Positions 9,081 through 18,354 of a DNA stretch of 64,000 bases are shown in pieces. A model generated the notes under the pieces. That model made no database searches. It was not told the origin of the DNA and saw nothing but the letters and a program-made list of their open reading frames with translations. The position numbers and the translations under genes were made by a program. The DNA is from Arsukibacterium sp. (GTDB taxonomy: Bacteria; Pseudomonadota; Gammaproteobacteria; Enterobacterales; Alteromonadaceae). Position 1 is the first letter of the stretch; the number at the start of each line of letters is the position of its first letter. The stretch is taken from positions 400,772 through 464,771 of the forward strand of contig NZ_JAGYIM010000024.1 of assembly GCF_018402695.1 (NCBI RefSeq), read 5' to 3'.

Positions 9081-9821
9081 ATGTCAGACGCTTTGCAAAC
9101 CACGATGCCAGAGCAGGTAAAAGTTGGTGTAATACAGGTGGCCGCATTTAAAGATATGGCGGCTTTGCTGCAGTATATTGTGCCCTCAGAAGGTCCGGTG
9201 TTTGCTGGCTCGGCCATTGCCATTAATCCTGAAAAAGTGCTGACCGCCAGTCGCAATCCACAGTTGCGTCAGGTTATTGAAGCTGCCGACATTCGCTATG
9301 CTGATGGTATAGGAGTGGTGAAAGCCATGCGCCGACGCTTGGGGCGTCATGTTGAACGGATCCCGGGTTGCGAGCTTTGGCAGGAATTGATGCTGCGCGC
9401 TGCCCACTATCAGGTACCGGTCTTTATTATCGGGGCCAAACCAGAGGTGTTGGCGCAAACCCGTGATAAGCTGATGGCGGCAGGAACCAGGTTGGTGGGG
9501 GCGGTAGACGGTTACTTTAACGACGAGGCGGCATTAATTACCCAGCTGCAACGGACTAAACCGCGAATTGTCAGCGTTGCCATGGGCTCGCCCAGACAAG
9601 AATTGTTAATTCAGCGGTTACGCAAAGCCCACCCTGATTGTTTTTATATGGGAGTAGGGGGCACTTATGATGTTTATACTGGCAATGTGAAACGCGCACC
9701 GGCGCTGTGGTGTAAACTGAATCTGGAATGGGCATACCGGCTGGTGTTGCAGCCAAGCCGGATTGGCCGCCAGCTTGGTTTAATGCGCTATTTATGGTGG
9801 TACTGGACTGGCAAAGTGTAA
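9081..9821 (+). CDS. WecG/TagA/CpsF-family glycosyltransferase
   Basis: The 246-aa protein shows the full WecG/TagA/CpsF pattern. It contains INPEKVLTASRNPQLRQVI, then the catalytic-region ADGIGVVKAMRR, FIIGAKPEVL, VAMGSPRQELLI and GVGGTYDVYTGNVKRAP. Known members add N-acetylmannosamine or its uronate to undecaprenyl-diphosphate-GlcNAc, which is normally the second sugar. That fits the WecA-like enzyme on the other arm as the first step. Translation is tightly packed between the GT4 gene (3-bp gap) and the GT2 gene (4-bp gap). Confidence 0.9.
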   Translation: MSDALQTTMPEQVKVGVIQVAAFKDMAALLQYIVPSEGPVFAGSAIAINPEKVLTASRNPQLRQVIEAADIRYADGIGVVKAMRRRLGRHVERIPGCELWQELMLRAAHYQVPVFIIGAKPEVLAQTRDKLMAAGTRLVGAVDGYFNDEAALITQLQRTKPRIVSVAMGSPRQELLIQRLRKAHPDCFYMGVGGTYDVYTGNVKRAPALWCKLNLEWAYRLVLQPSRIGRQLGLMRYLWWYWTGKV

Positions 9822-9825
9822 CAGG

Positions 9826-10737
9826 ATGACAAGCATGAATTCACAACAAAACTGGCCGTTAATCAGTGTGTATATGCCAACGTTTAACCGGGTGGCGATG
9901 GCAACCCGGGCCATTGATTCAGTGCTGGCGCAGGATTACCCCAACTTTGAAGTACTGGTAGTTGACGACTCGTCAACTGATGATACCTGGCCCAGCCTGA
10001 CCAACAAATACATTAATGATGAACGGGTGCGTTTTTTCCGTCAACCTGAAGGTAAAGGCGCTTGTGCTGCCCGCAACCGGGCTATTAACGAAGCAAAAGG
10101 TGAGTTTGTTACCGGTATTGATGATGATGATGAATTTCTGCCCCATCGCCTGAGCAGTTTATATAAAGCCTATGACGCTCAATACAGTTGTGTCTGTTCC
10201 GGCTATATCTGGGATTATGGCAGCGTCCAGAAAATCTTATTCGCCAAAGATGAAGTGGTGACGCTTAGCAGCTTACTTGATTTGCATACGTTGTCTAACC
10301 AGGCACTGGTTAAGCGTGAGCGGATGCAGCAACTAAACGGTTTTGATGAAGGACTGGCCGCTTTTCAGGATTATGACATGTGGGTGCGGGTAGTAGCCAC
10401 TTTCGGGCCTGCCCGGCGGATCAGTGATGCCAGTTATAAGGTGAATGTGGGCCATGAGCTGGGTAGGATCACCAATTCGCCAAAACGGCTGGATGCGCAT
10501 AAGCAGTTCGTTGCCAAGCATCGTCCGCTGATGAGTGAACGCAACTTGCAGAACCAGATGTTCTACCGGTTGATGATGGAAAAGCGGCCGCTGGGGTTGT
10601 TTGAGCTACTGCACCAATGCCGCTTTGGCTTACAGAAATTAAAGTGGCGCTATTATCTGAAACAAAAACTGGCCTGGTTAAGCAATATGCGGATCCGACT
10701 GTTCAGTAAAGGCCTGGCGGGGTTATTTAAAAAATAA
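9826..10737 (+). CDS. Glycosyltransferase family 2 (GT-A fold)
   Basis: The 303-aa protein opens with the GT2 signature SVYMPTFNRVAMATRAIDSVL and LVVDDSSTDDT. It continues with RNRAINEAKGEFVTGIDDDDEF, the acidic metal- and donor-binding loop, and a C-terminal acceptor part with FDEGLAAFQDYDMWVRV (ED/QDYDMW type). It probably extends the repeat unit after GT4 and WecG. Its stop codon overlaps the ATG of the following membrane protein (TAATG), so the two are translationally coupled. Confidence 0.9.
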   Translation: MTSMNSQQNWPLISVYMPTFNRVAMATRAIDSVLAQDYPNFEVLVVDDSSTDDTWPSLTNKYINDERVRFFRQPEGKGACAARNRAINEAKGEFVTGIDDDDEFLPHRLSSLYKAYDAQYSCVCSGYIWDYGSVQKILFAKDEVVTLSSLLDLHTLSNQALVKRERMQQLNGFDEGLAAFQDYDMWVRVVATFGPARRISDASYKVNVGHELGRITNSPKRLDAHKQFVAKHRPLMSERNLQNQMFYRLMMEKRPLGLFELLHQCRFGLQKLKWRYYLKQKLAWLSNMRIRLFSKGLAGLFKK

Positions 10738-12110
10738 TGGGCTCAGCGTTGTTTTTGACGTCACTCGGAGCGGGCCTTATCCCCGATAAACCTCAGCTAG
10801 CGCCAGACAGCTGGCCGGCTTTGCTGGTGTTTTATCTGGCACCCTGGTTTTTGTTGATCGACAGTATCAGCGGGGCGCTGCAGCAGTCATCGGCGGCACT
10901 GCCGTGGTCATTATTTTTTAAGACCTTGTTGCTGAGCTTGTTGGTGTGGCAACTGATCCTCTGGCGTAATAAAAGCCTGCTATTGTTGCTGGGTTTGCTG
11001 GTGCTGGGACTGGGCGGACCGGCATACAGCTATTTGACTATCCCCACCCTTGCTGGGCGCGGAGCGACTGATTTTATTGCCAGTGAAGTGCCGTTACTGG
11101 TTAAGGCACTGGCACCGCTACTGGCGTTCAGTTTTTTGCTGCAGTTTTGCCGGCGCTATCCGGGCGCATTTCTGGTGATGGCCGATCGGTTGATGCTGCT
11201 GAGTTATCTGGTTATTTTGCTTAACCTGGCATTAGGTTTAGCGGGTTTTGGCTACACGGCTTATCAGCCAATGGACAATGTTGAACAGCCATTTTTAGGG
11301 CTAAAAGGTTTTTTCTATTCAACTAATGAACTGGCTGCAGTGTTACTGGTGGTCAGTGGCTGGTTATTATGGCGTTGCTGGCCAGAGCGCAAAGCCCGTT
11401 ATGTGTTGATTAGCCTGTTAAGCGTGGGCAGCGCCATGTTGCTGCTGACCAAAACCGGGTTGCTGGGATGTCTGCTGTTGGTATTGTTAATACCATTACT
11501 GGCGGCGAAACCCGGCTTTTACCGGCAGTATTACCGACAGCTATTGGCTTGCCTGCTGCTGGCGCTAGCCGGCTTACTGATTTGTGTCTGGTATGCTGAG
11601 CCATTGTTACGCGCCGCCGGCTTATACGATAAGCTGGCCTATGCTTATCAACAGCGCGGCATACTGGGGATTTTACTGTCATCGCGCGATTTATACTTAA
11701 CCATAATCTGGCAGCAAACTGAACAGCACTACGCGTTTATCCACCGTCTATTCGGGGTCGGAGTCGCCGGAGTTAGTGTGCTATTGAAAAAGTACTTTAT
11801 TGAAATTGACCTGTTCGACTTAACGGTATTTTACGGCATGGCGGGGGTACTCATTTTCAGCCTGACATTTGGCCGGTTTTTTTACAACAGCCTGGCTCAG
11901 TTGCCGCTCAGTCCGTTGGCCGCAACGGTGTTGTTTATTAATGTATTATTGCTGGGAGTAGCGATGATGGCAGGGCATGTTGTGACGTCGGGTATGCTCT
12001 GGTTACCCTGGGCATTGGCTAATGCGGCTGTATTCAATACACATTTAGCGACGTCGGTAACAGTCGGCAAATCAGCAATAGCACGGGGACCTGATGAAAG
12101 ATTTACTTGA
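10737..12110 (+). CDS. O-antigen polymerase/ligase-like membrane protein (Wzy/WaaL type)
   Basis: This 457-aa protein has about 11-12 hydrophobic segments, most of them Leu-rich, and one larger outside loop around residues 290-350 (RAAGLYDKLAYAYQQRGILGILLSSRDLYL). That topology is characteristic of Wzy polymerases and WaaL ligases. The FFYSTNELAAVLLV segment resembles the conserved part of the O-antigen ligase family. It would polymerise repeat units on the periplasmic face. Primary sequence does not separate polymerase from ligase. It overlaps the GT2 gene by 1 bp and the next gene by 17 bp. Confidence 0.75.
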   Translation: MGSALFLTSLGAGLIPDKPQLAPDSWPALLVFYLAPWFLLIDSISGALQQSSAALPWSLFFKTLLLSLLVWQLILWRNKSLLLLLGLLVLGLGGPAYSYLTIPTLAGRGATDFIASEVPLLVKALAPLLAFSFLLQFCRRYPGAFLVMADRLMLLSYLVILLNLALGLAGFGYTAYQPMDNVEQPFLGLKGFFYSTNELAAVLLVVSGWLLWRCWPERKARYVLISLLSVGSAMLLLTKTGLLGCLLLVLLIPLLAAKPGFYRQYYRQLLACLLLALAGLLICVWYAEPLLRAAGLYDKLAYAYQQRGILGILLSSRDLYLTIIWQQTEQHYAFIHRLFGVGVAGVSVLLKKYFIEIDLFDLTVFYGMAGVLIFSLTFGRFFYNSLAQLPLSPLAATVLFINVLLLGVAMMAGHVVTSGMLWLPWALANAAVFNTHLATSVTVGKSAIARGPDERFT

Positions 12111-12792
12111 ACCTTTTCTGTATCCACAGAATATTTTTCTTTATGCTTTGCTTGTGGCCTGTATTGTTTACCGGAAAAAAGGCCTGTGGCTGCTATTGCT
12201 GGGCTTTTATCTGGCCGGCAACACTTATTTTGCCAATATGGTTCGCAGCCACTATGCTGCACAGATTGGCGGGAGCAGTCTGCCACAAAGTAACAGTACT
12301 TATGTGGTATTGGGGTGTGGCGGCTCTGCAGCAACCTTACCGGCGTGTGCCCGCGCCAGGCTGGATCGGCTGAGCCAGATCCTGGGTGGCCAGAGTGAGC
12401 CGGTGATTATTACCACGCGCTACTGTCAGCCTTATCAGGATTATCTGCTAAGTCAGCAGCAACAGCCGCTGGTAATTGATTGCTTTGACGCCGGTGACAA
12501 CACGTATCAGGAGTTCAGTAGTTTGAGTCAGCGGTTGAGTCAGCGGCAACAGCTGCAATTTATTACCAGTGACTTTCATGGCTGGCGGGTTAGCAAACTA
12601 ATTGAATATCATCAGCTGAATGCCGGGATCAGCACCGTCAGTAGTCAGACTTTCCGGCCGCTTAATTGCAGCTGGAACTGCATGTTCACCGTTAATCTGA
12701 GTAACTATGATTTATACAGTAAACTCAGCGCCGAATATGCCAGCTATCTGGTTTGGCGCCTTAGTGCAAGCGCTGCAGTATGGCAGCAATAG
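12094..12792 (+). CDS. YdcF/SanA-like DUF218 domain protein, divergent
   Basis: The 232-aa protein starts with one or two hydrophobic helices (residues 10-48). It then shows a DUF218 layout: STYVVLGCGGSAA in place of the usual VVLGGG, ITTRYCQPYQDYL, DAGDNTYQEFSSL (the NTxE element) and FITSDFHGWRVSKLIEYH. DUF218 proteins such as YdcF, SanA and ElyC act in or near the envelope, and several are linked to undecaprenyl-carrier or polysaccharide metabolism. Here it is the last gene of the right arm, overlapping the polymerase by 17 bp. Its 3' end overlaps the convergent sensor gene by 32 bp. Confidence 0.72.
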   Translation: MKDLLEPFLYPQNIFLYALLVACIVYRKKGLWLLLLGFYLAGNTYFANMVRSHYAAQIGGSSLPQSNSTYVVLGCGGSAATLPACARARLDRLSQILGGQSEPVIITTRYCQPYQDYLLSQQQQPLVIDCFDAGDNTYQEFSSLSQRLSQRQQLQFITSDFHGWRVSKLIEYHQLNAGISTVSSQTFRPLNCSWNCMFTVNLSNYDLYSKLSAEYASYLVWRLSASAAVWQQ

Positions 12793-15700
12793 TGGCCCTG
12801 GCGTCATCCAGATAGGGCTGAAGCAGGTTGACAGGCATTGGCCTGGCAAACAAATAGCCCTGAATTAACTGACAATGACGCTGTTGCAGATAATCTAACT
12901 GGTCAAGCGTTTCAACGCCTTCTGCAATACAATCAAGGGCCAGATTATCTGCCAGGGTCAGGATGGTATCTAAAATGGCATGCGGTTTTGTCGGTATTAA
13001 GTCGCGGATAAAACGCCGGTCAATTTTTATCAAATCTATCGGAAATTCCTGCAGATATGTCAGCGACGAATGGCCGGTACCAAAATCGTCAAGATACAAG
13101 CTGAAACCGGCATCTTTTAGCTGATGCATGGTGTCAATCGCTACCTTGCGGTTAGTCATAATGGCACTTTCGGTAATTTCCAGTTTTATCCTCGGTAACA
13201 ATTCCGGTTTTCCCGCCAGTAACGCCTGAAGTTGGCAGGCTAAATTAGCACTGCATAACTGCACCGCTGATAAATTTACTGATAATGCCAGCGAGTGACC
13301 GGCCGCATCGAGCTGTTGCAAATCAGACAACGCCTGGCGCAGAGATTGCCAGGTTAACTGGTCAATCAGGCCTAACTGTTCGGCCAGTAAGATAAACTGG
13401 TCTGGTGGTATCATGTTGCCGTTGTTATTCCAGCGCAGCAGGAGCTCAATACTGACAACTTCACCACGTTGGATATCAACCACCGGTTGGTAATAATTTT
13501 GCAGTTGCTCAGCTGCCAGCGCTTGTCTGAACTGGTGTTCCAGGGTCAGATTATGCAAGGCTAACTGTTGCATGGTGTTCTGATAAAGCAGAAACGGCTG
13601 ATGGCTCTGATTTTTGGCGTGATACATCGCGATGTCGGCTTGTTTCAGCAATTCAGCGGCATCATTGCTATCTGCCGGATAGCGGCTGACCCCGATGCTA
13701 CAGCTGATACTGAGCAAATTGTTGTCCAGTTGCACAGGTTGTTCCAGTTGCTGCAGGACCCGTTGCAGAAGCTCTGCCAGTTGGGCTGTCTGTTGCAGGG
13801 TCAATACCAGAACAAATTCGTCACTGCCAAGGTGTGCCAGCAAATCATTTGTTCGCTGCAGGTTTTGTAACCGGCCGGCAATGACCTGTAACACCTGGTC
13901 ACCGGCCTCATGGCCGTAAGAGTCATTTATTTGTTTAAACCGGTTAAGGTCAATAAAACATACTGCTACAACAGATTGCGACTGCAGGGCATCTGTTAAT
14001 AACGCTAATAACATTTTGCGGTTTGGCAGCCCCGTCAAACTGTCATGGTGTGTTAGCTGTGTCAGCGCTTGCTCGGTTAACTTGCGGGCGGTGATATTAG
14101 TATAAATGCCAGTTATTTGCTTAGCGCAGGTTATACCCGGCTGAGTAACCTTACCGACATCTTTAAACCACAGCCAATTGTCTTGTTGATCCTTAACCCG
14201 GTAAATCAGGTCAAATTGCTCTGTTTCCTGTTGTATCAGTTCCAGCCAGTTGCGCTGATAATCAGTGCGATCGTCAGGGTGGATCAGCTCAACATACTCT
14301 CTGAAATGGATGCCGTTATCTGGTTGGTCGGCGCCCAGCAGCGTCAGACGTGCCTGATGAAATAGACGATCGTCCTCTGCCTGCCATTGCCAGATATTGC
14401 TATCTGCGGTTTCAAGCGCCAGCATCAGGCGTTGTTCCGATTGCTGTAGTTGCTGGTTGTGATTTAACAGCAGCAGGCGTTGCTGCTGGCGACGGTAGAA
14501 CCAGTAGCCAATAGCAGACAGTAACAGCAGTACATAGAAGCTTTTAGCAAGGCCACTGAGCCACGGCGCAGCTTTCACCACAATTTCAACATATGCTGGT
14601 TCAGTATATTGTTCTTTTAGCGGGTCGAACGCTGTCACTGTCAACAGGTGCCGGCCTGTTTTTAACTTTGGCAGTAGTAGAGTGGGCTGATGACTGCTAA
14701 ACGCCGGAATGGCTGACGGTCCGCTCAGTTCAAAGCGGTAGCGGGTTTGGTTTTGTTGCTTGTAGCTAAAGGTAGATAAGTAAATTTGTAAGCCATAATC
14801 CTGATGATCCAGCTCTACTCGTGCTTTGTGTTGCGGTTGCAGTACGTCGGGGAGTTTTCTAGACATCAGACTCAGATGACTGACTGCAAGTTCTCTTACC
14901 TTATTTTGATGGTGAGTAAACTGAGCAGGGTCAAATAAGGTTACACCTTTCATAGAGCCAAAAGCTAATTTGCCATCAGGCAGCGTCGCGTGCACCATGC
15001 CGTTGAACTCATTGCCTACCAACCCATCGAGAACAGTAAATTGTCTGAAGTTATCTGCATCGATATTGTAACGCCATAGACCACGGTGGCTGCTCAGCCA
15101 TAAATATCCCAGGTGGTCGGCCTGCATAGCATACAGCGAATAAGCCGGTAAGTCGTCGCGGAATTTTTGCTGTTTTACTGCTAATGTCTCGCTGTCTAGT
15201 TCTACCAGCGCTTGTTGATAAAAAAGCAACCAAATACTATCGCCGAGAACTACCATGCTCTCAAGATAGCTGGATTCGCGTTGCATACCCTCAGGTAACT
15301 GATAGAGTAATTGCAGTTGCGTTGTTTCAAAATTATAACGCCAGATTGCAGCATCAAAACTGATAATAAGTGAGTTAATGTTTAGAGGATCAATGGAGTA
15401 AATACTGCTGTAACTTACTTTTTTTGCGGCTTCATTCAGCACAGATAAGGGGCGAATGTCAGCACCATCCGCACTGATCCTGAAAAATCCATTGTCGTTA
15501 TTTAAAAATAAATTGCCCCGCCTATCTGCTGCCATGCTGTAAGGAAGCTCTGCCAATTGCGCGGCAACCTCGGGGCTTTTAACATATTCTTCCTGCAGCG
15601 TTTTTCGGTTAAATAGCCGGATGTTTTCATCTGTCATTAACCAAAGCCGGTTTTCGTTGCCAGGCAATATATGATTGATGGTAGCGTTGTAACCATCAGC

Positions 15701-16912
15701 ATTCGGATCAACATTAACCAGATAGTGGCTAACTTGATGGTTAGCCAGCTTAATTCGGTTTAAACCATTCTGACTGCCGGCCCACAGCACATCATTGTCA
15801 CTTAACAGGCTAGATATAATTGGGTGGCTTAGTTGCTGCTCAATACCAATGTTGGTAAATCGTTGTTGCCTTGGTTGCCAATAGTAAGCGCCATCCCCCC
15901 GTATTGCCAGCCAGAAGTTTCCATACTCATCTTCAGCAAAGTCGTAGACGGTGTCGTCATAATGTGGCTGAGGGGTCTGGGAGGGTTGGAACAAGGTATT
16001 TAAGGTTGAGTCGTCTGCTAAATGCAGTAAGCCTTTACTGCTTGCCAACATTAAACCGCCTTGTGGCGCTGGTTTTATCAACCAGAAAGTTGCATCGGCT
16101 ATTACTTTCTCACTGACAACCTGCAACGCTGCATCATTAAAAGGTGCGTCTAGGTCTTCTATAGCAATCCTGTGCAATCCCGCTCTTGTACCAACATAGA
16201 GAAAGTGCTGGTTTACGTGTAAAGATATATTCTCACGTTGTTTGGCAGAAGGATTGCCTGTTAAAAAATGAATTTGCTGGTATTTGCCCGTGGCTAAATT
16301 CAGACGCCAGAGTTGCTCACTACTGGCAATATAAATATGGTCGCCAACTTGCAATATGTCCCAAATAAAATGGGTATAAATATCATCACTTGGTAAGGTA
16401 AACACGCTTACAAGTTGTTCGTTATGAAGCTGAAAGACAGTGTTTAAGTTTGCATAAATCATGTTTCCGGTTTTATCTTGCCTGATAACATAGATCATCT
16501 GGCTGTATTTATCTGACACATTTTCGTCAATTTGTTGCAATGGTGTAATGCTGTTGTCGTGCAAATCAAGCTGCAACAAACCATGGTCGGCAGAGGCCAA
16601 ATGCATAACACCGGGCCGGACAAACATAAAATCTTCAATTGAAGTCGTTTCCGCCAGCAAACCAAAACGAATGGGATTAACCCGATAGCCATCATAGCTG
16701 TCGAGACCATCTTCGTTAGCCAGCCAGAGTTTATTATGCTGATCTAACGCCAGTTTAAAAACATTGCCCTGACTTAAATCATTATCTGGTGATAGGCGAA
16801 AAACGTGTTGAACAGCTGCAGGTGTCACGGATTTTGGGATGGCCTCAGCAAATGCCAGGCCTTTGAGGCTTAACAGCAATACTGTAACTAAACAAAAAAT
16901 CCTTCTGAACAT
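12761..16912 (-). CDS. Two-component-type propeller sensor with Y_Y_Y, PAS, GGDEF and EAL domains
   Basis: This 1383-aa protein begins with a signal peptide (MFRRIFCLVTVLLLSLKGLAFAEA). About 700 periplasmic residues of Reg_prop-type propeller repeats follow (LALDQHNKLWLANEDGLDSYDGY, WLAIRGDGAYYW and similar), then a Y_Y_Y-like domain to about residue 790 and a membrane helix (FYVLLLLSAIGYWFYRR). The cytoplasmic part has a PAS domain, a GGDEF domain with the variant GSDEF (Gly1029-Phe1033) and an EAL domain with the variant ELL (Glu1156) but an intact DDFGTG and KID. It probably senses a glycan or other periplasmic ligand and changes c-di-GMP. An upstream TTG (16930) is open, but the ATG at 16912 has AAGAGA upstream and starts the signal peptide. 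Confidence 0.9.
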   Translation of the reverse strand: MFRRIFCLVTVLLLSLKGLAFAEAIPKSVTPAAVQHVFRLSPDNDLSQGNVFKLALDQHNKLWLANEDGLDSYDGYRVNPIRFGLLAETTSIEDFMFVRPGVMHLASADHGLLQLDLHDNSITPLQQIDENVSDKYSQMIYVIRQDKTGNMIYANLNTVFQLHNEQLVSVFTLPSDDIYTHFIWDILQVGDHIYIASSEQLWRLNLATGKYQQIHFLTGNPSAKQRENISLHVNQHFLYVGTRAGLHRIAIEDLDAPFNDAALQVVSEKVIADATFWLIKPAPQGGLMLASSKGLLHLADDSTLNTLFQPSQTPQPHYDDTVYDFAEDEYGNFWLAIRGDGAYYWQPRQQRFTNIGIEQQLSHPIISSLLSDNDVLWAGSQNGLNRIKLANHQVSHYLVNVDPNADGYNATINHILPGNENRLWLMTDENIRLFNRKTLQEEYVKSPEVAAQLAELPYSMAADRRGNLFLNNDNGFFRISADGADIRPLSVLNEAAKKVSYSSIYSIDPLNINSLIISFDAAIWRYNFETTQLQLLYQLPEGMQRESSYLESMVVLGDSIWLLFYQQALVELDSETLAVKQQKFRDDLPAYSLYAMQADHLGYLWLSSHRGLWRYNIDADNFRQFTVLDGLVGNEFNGMVHATLPDGKLAFGSMKGVTLFDPAQFTHHQNKVRELAVSHLSLMSRKLPDVLQPQHKARVELDHQDYGLQIYLSTFSYKQQNQTRYRFELSGPSAIPAFSSHQPTLLLPKLKTGRHLLTVTAFDPLKEQYTEPAYVEIVVKAAPWLSGLAKSFYVLLLLSAIGYWFYRRQQQRLLLLNHNQQLQQSEQRLMLALETADSNIWQWQAEDDRLFHQARLTLLGADQPDNGIHFREYVELIHPDDRTDYQRNWLELIQQETEQFDLIYRVKDQQDNWLWFKDVGKVTQPGITCAKQITGIYTNITARKLTEQALTQLTHHDSLTGLPNRKMLLALLTDALQSQSVVAVCFIDLNRFKQINDSYGHEAGDQVLQVIAGRLQNLQRTNDLLAHLGSDEFVLVLTLQQTAQLAELLQRVLQQLEQPVQLDNNLLSISCSIGVSRYPADSNDAAELLKQADIAMYHAKNQSHQPFLLYQNTMQQLALHNLTLEHQFRQALAAEQLQNYYQPVVDIQRGEVVSIELLLRWNNNGNMIPPDQFILLAEQLGLIDQLTWQSLRQALSDLQQLDAAGHSLALSVNLSAVQLCSANLACQLQALLAGKPELLPRIKLEITESAIMTNRKVAIDTMHQLKDAGFSLYLDDFGTGHSSLTYLQEFPIDLIKIDRRFIRDLIPTKPHAILDTILTLADNLALDCIAEGVETLDQLDYLQQRHCQLIQGYLFARPMPVNLLQPYLDDARATIAAILQRLH

Positions 16913-17004
16913 TTTTTCTCTTTTTACCAAGACAATTACTGCTAGCTACTGCCTGAATAACGTCACGCTAACGGGGTTGGCGCAAAATTGCAATATGCCA
17001 CATG

Positions 17005-18231
17005 CTAATCATCATTCAGTGCATTATTAATCATGGTTTGGGTTACCTGAGTGGGTGACACAGCGTTGGAGTGTGGCCGCTGGCTGGTCGGGCGCTGGAA
17101 GCAATAATGATAAAACGCCATTAACGCAACAATAGCGGGTAGCAGGCCTATAAAGTAAAAAAATACCGCACTGCCAAACTTATCCAGTAATAATCCGGAC
17201 AGTACCAGGCCACCAATAGCACCTAAACCGTTGGCACGGATTAGCACGCTGCTGGCTGCCACCATTTGTCGTTTTGCCAAATGGTCATTGGTATGGGCAA
17301 TCGCCATCGAGTACAGTGGCAGGAACAGTGCGCCGAACAGATAGCAGGCCAGATAAAGCTGCCAGCCACTGGCCGCGGTCAGCTGGGCCAGCCATATCGC
17401 CAGGGTGCTGGCGCCAAAACCACACACCGTCATAATCAGTTTGCGGTCGAAGCGATCAGATAATTTACCCAGTTGAAACTGCATACAGAGGCAACCGAAA
17501 ATAAATATCGCCATCAGGCTGGCAATATGCAGCAGTGATAACCCCAGGCGGGAAAAATAAACGGGGCCAAAACCAAACATCGAGGCATAACCAAACTGCA
17601 GAATAAAACAGCCCAGTACGCCCAGCGGCACCATCTTCAGTAACTGATTTACCGGCATCTTTTCGGCTTGCTGAAATGTCGGCGCCGGGGTTTTAGTTAT
17701 AAGCAGCGGAATGACAGCCGCACTGATTAGCACCGATACCAGGGTAAACTGGATAAAATCCCGCGGGTCGCCCACGGTAATTAAAAACTGGCCCAGACCA
17801 ATACCACCAAATAACATTGAGACATACACTGACAGCAGGGTACCGCGGTTTTGATTATCAGCTTTGTCGTTGACCCAGCTTTCAGCAATCACAAAAATGG
17901 CGGAAAAACAAAAACCTGACAACAGCCTCAGCACAAACCAGGCATAGGTATTGACCCAGATTGCATGCAGCAGGATACTGATAGAGGCCATTGCTGCCAA
18001 TGCGGCAAAGGCCCGGATATGGCCCACCCGCATAATCATTTTCGGCGCCCGGATAGAGCCCAGTAAAAAACCAATAAAATAACCAGCGAGTATCAGGCCG
18101 ATACTGACACTGGCAAAGCCTTCCAGTTCAGCCCGTAAAGACAGCAGGGTATTTTGCAGTCCGGTCGTCATACCAACCATGGCAACCCCGAGGAATAACG
18201 GCCAGCTTGAATGAAAAATGGATTTCAACAT
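17005..18231 (-). CDS. MFS transporter, YcaD-like
   Basis: The 408-aa protein has 12 predicted membrane helices in the usual two-bundle arrangement. The N-terminal half contains SIGLILAGYFIGFLLGSIRAPKMIMRVGHIR, the loop 2-3 signature region, and AIFVIAESWVNDKADNQNRG, which is typical of the YcaD group of major-facilitator proteins. The substrate of this group is not firmly established. The gene starts 123 bp from the divergent amidoligase gene and ends 92 bp from the start of the large sensor. A short cytosolic C-terminal tail is rich in Ser, Thr and Pro. Confidence 0.85.
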   Translation of the reverse strand: MLKSIFHSSWPLFLGVAMVGMTTGLQNTLLSLRAELEGFASVSIGLILAGYFIGFLLGSIRAPKMIMRVGHIRAFAALAAMASISILLHAIWVNTYAWFVLRLLSGFCFSAIFVIAESWVNDKADNQNRGTLLSVYVSMLFGGIGLGQFLITVGDPRDFIQFTLVSVLISAAVIPLLITKTPAPTFQQAEKMPVNQLLKMVPLGVLGCFILQFGYASMFGFGPVYFSRLGLSLLHIASLMAIFIFGCLCMQFQLGKLSDRFDRKLIMTVCGFGASTLAIWLAQLTAASGWQLYLACYLFGALFLPLYSMAIAHTNDHLAKRQMVAASSVLIRANGLGAIGGLVLSGLLLDKFGSAVFFYFIGLLPAIVALMAFYHYCFQRPTSQRPHSNAVSPTQVTQTMINNALNDD

Positions 18232-18354
18232 AACCCCTTTCTGAGAAAGTACGCCGCAAGTTTACCCTAAACCAGCCATTATTGCTGCAACAAGTGCACC
18301 ATTTGACATGGCCGGGTTGCTCCCTTAGGCTGAGGTTAAATTGTTGAGTCTGAG

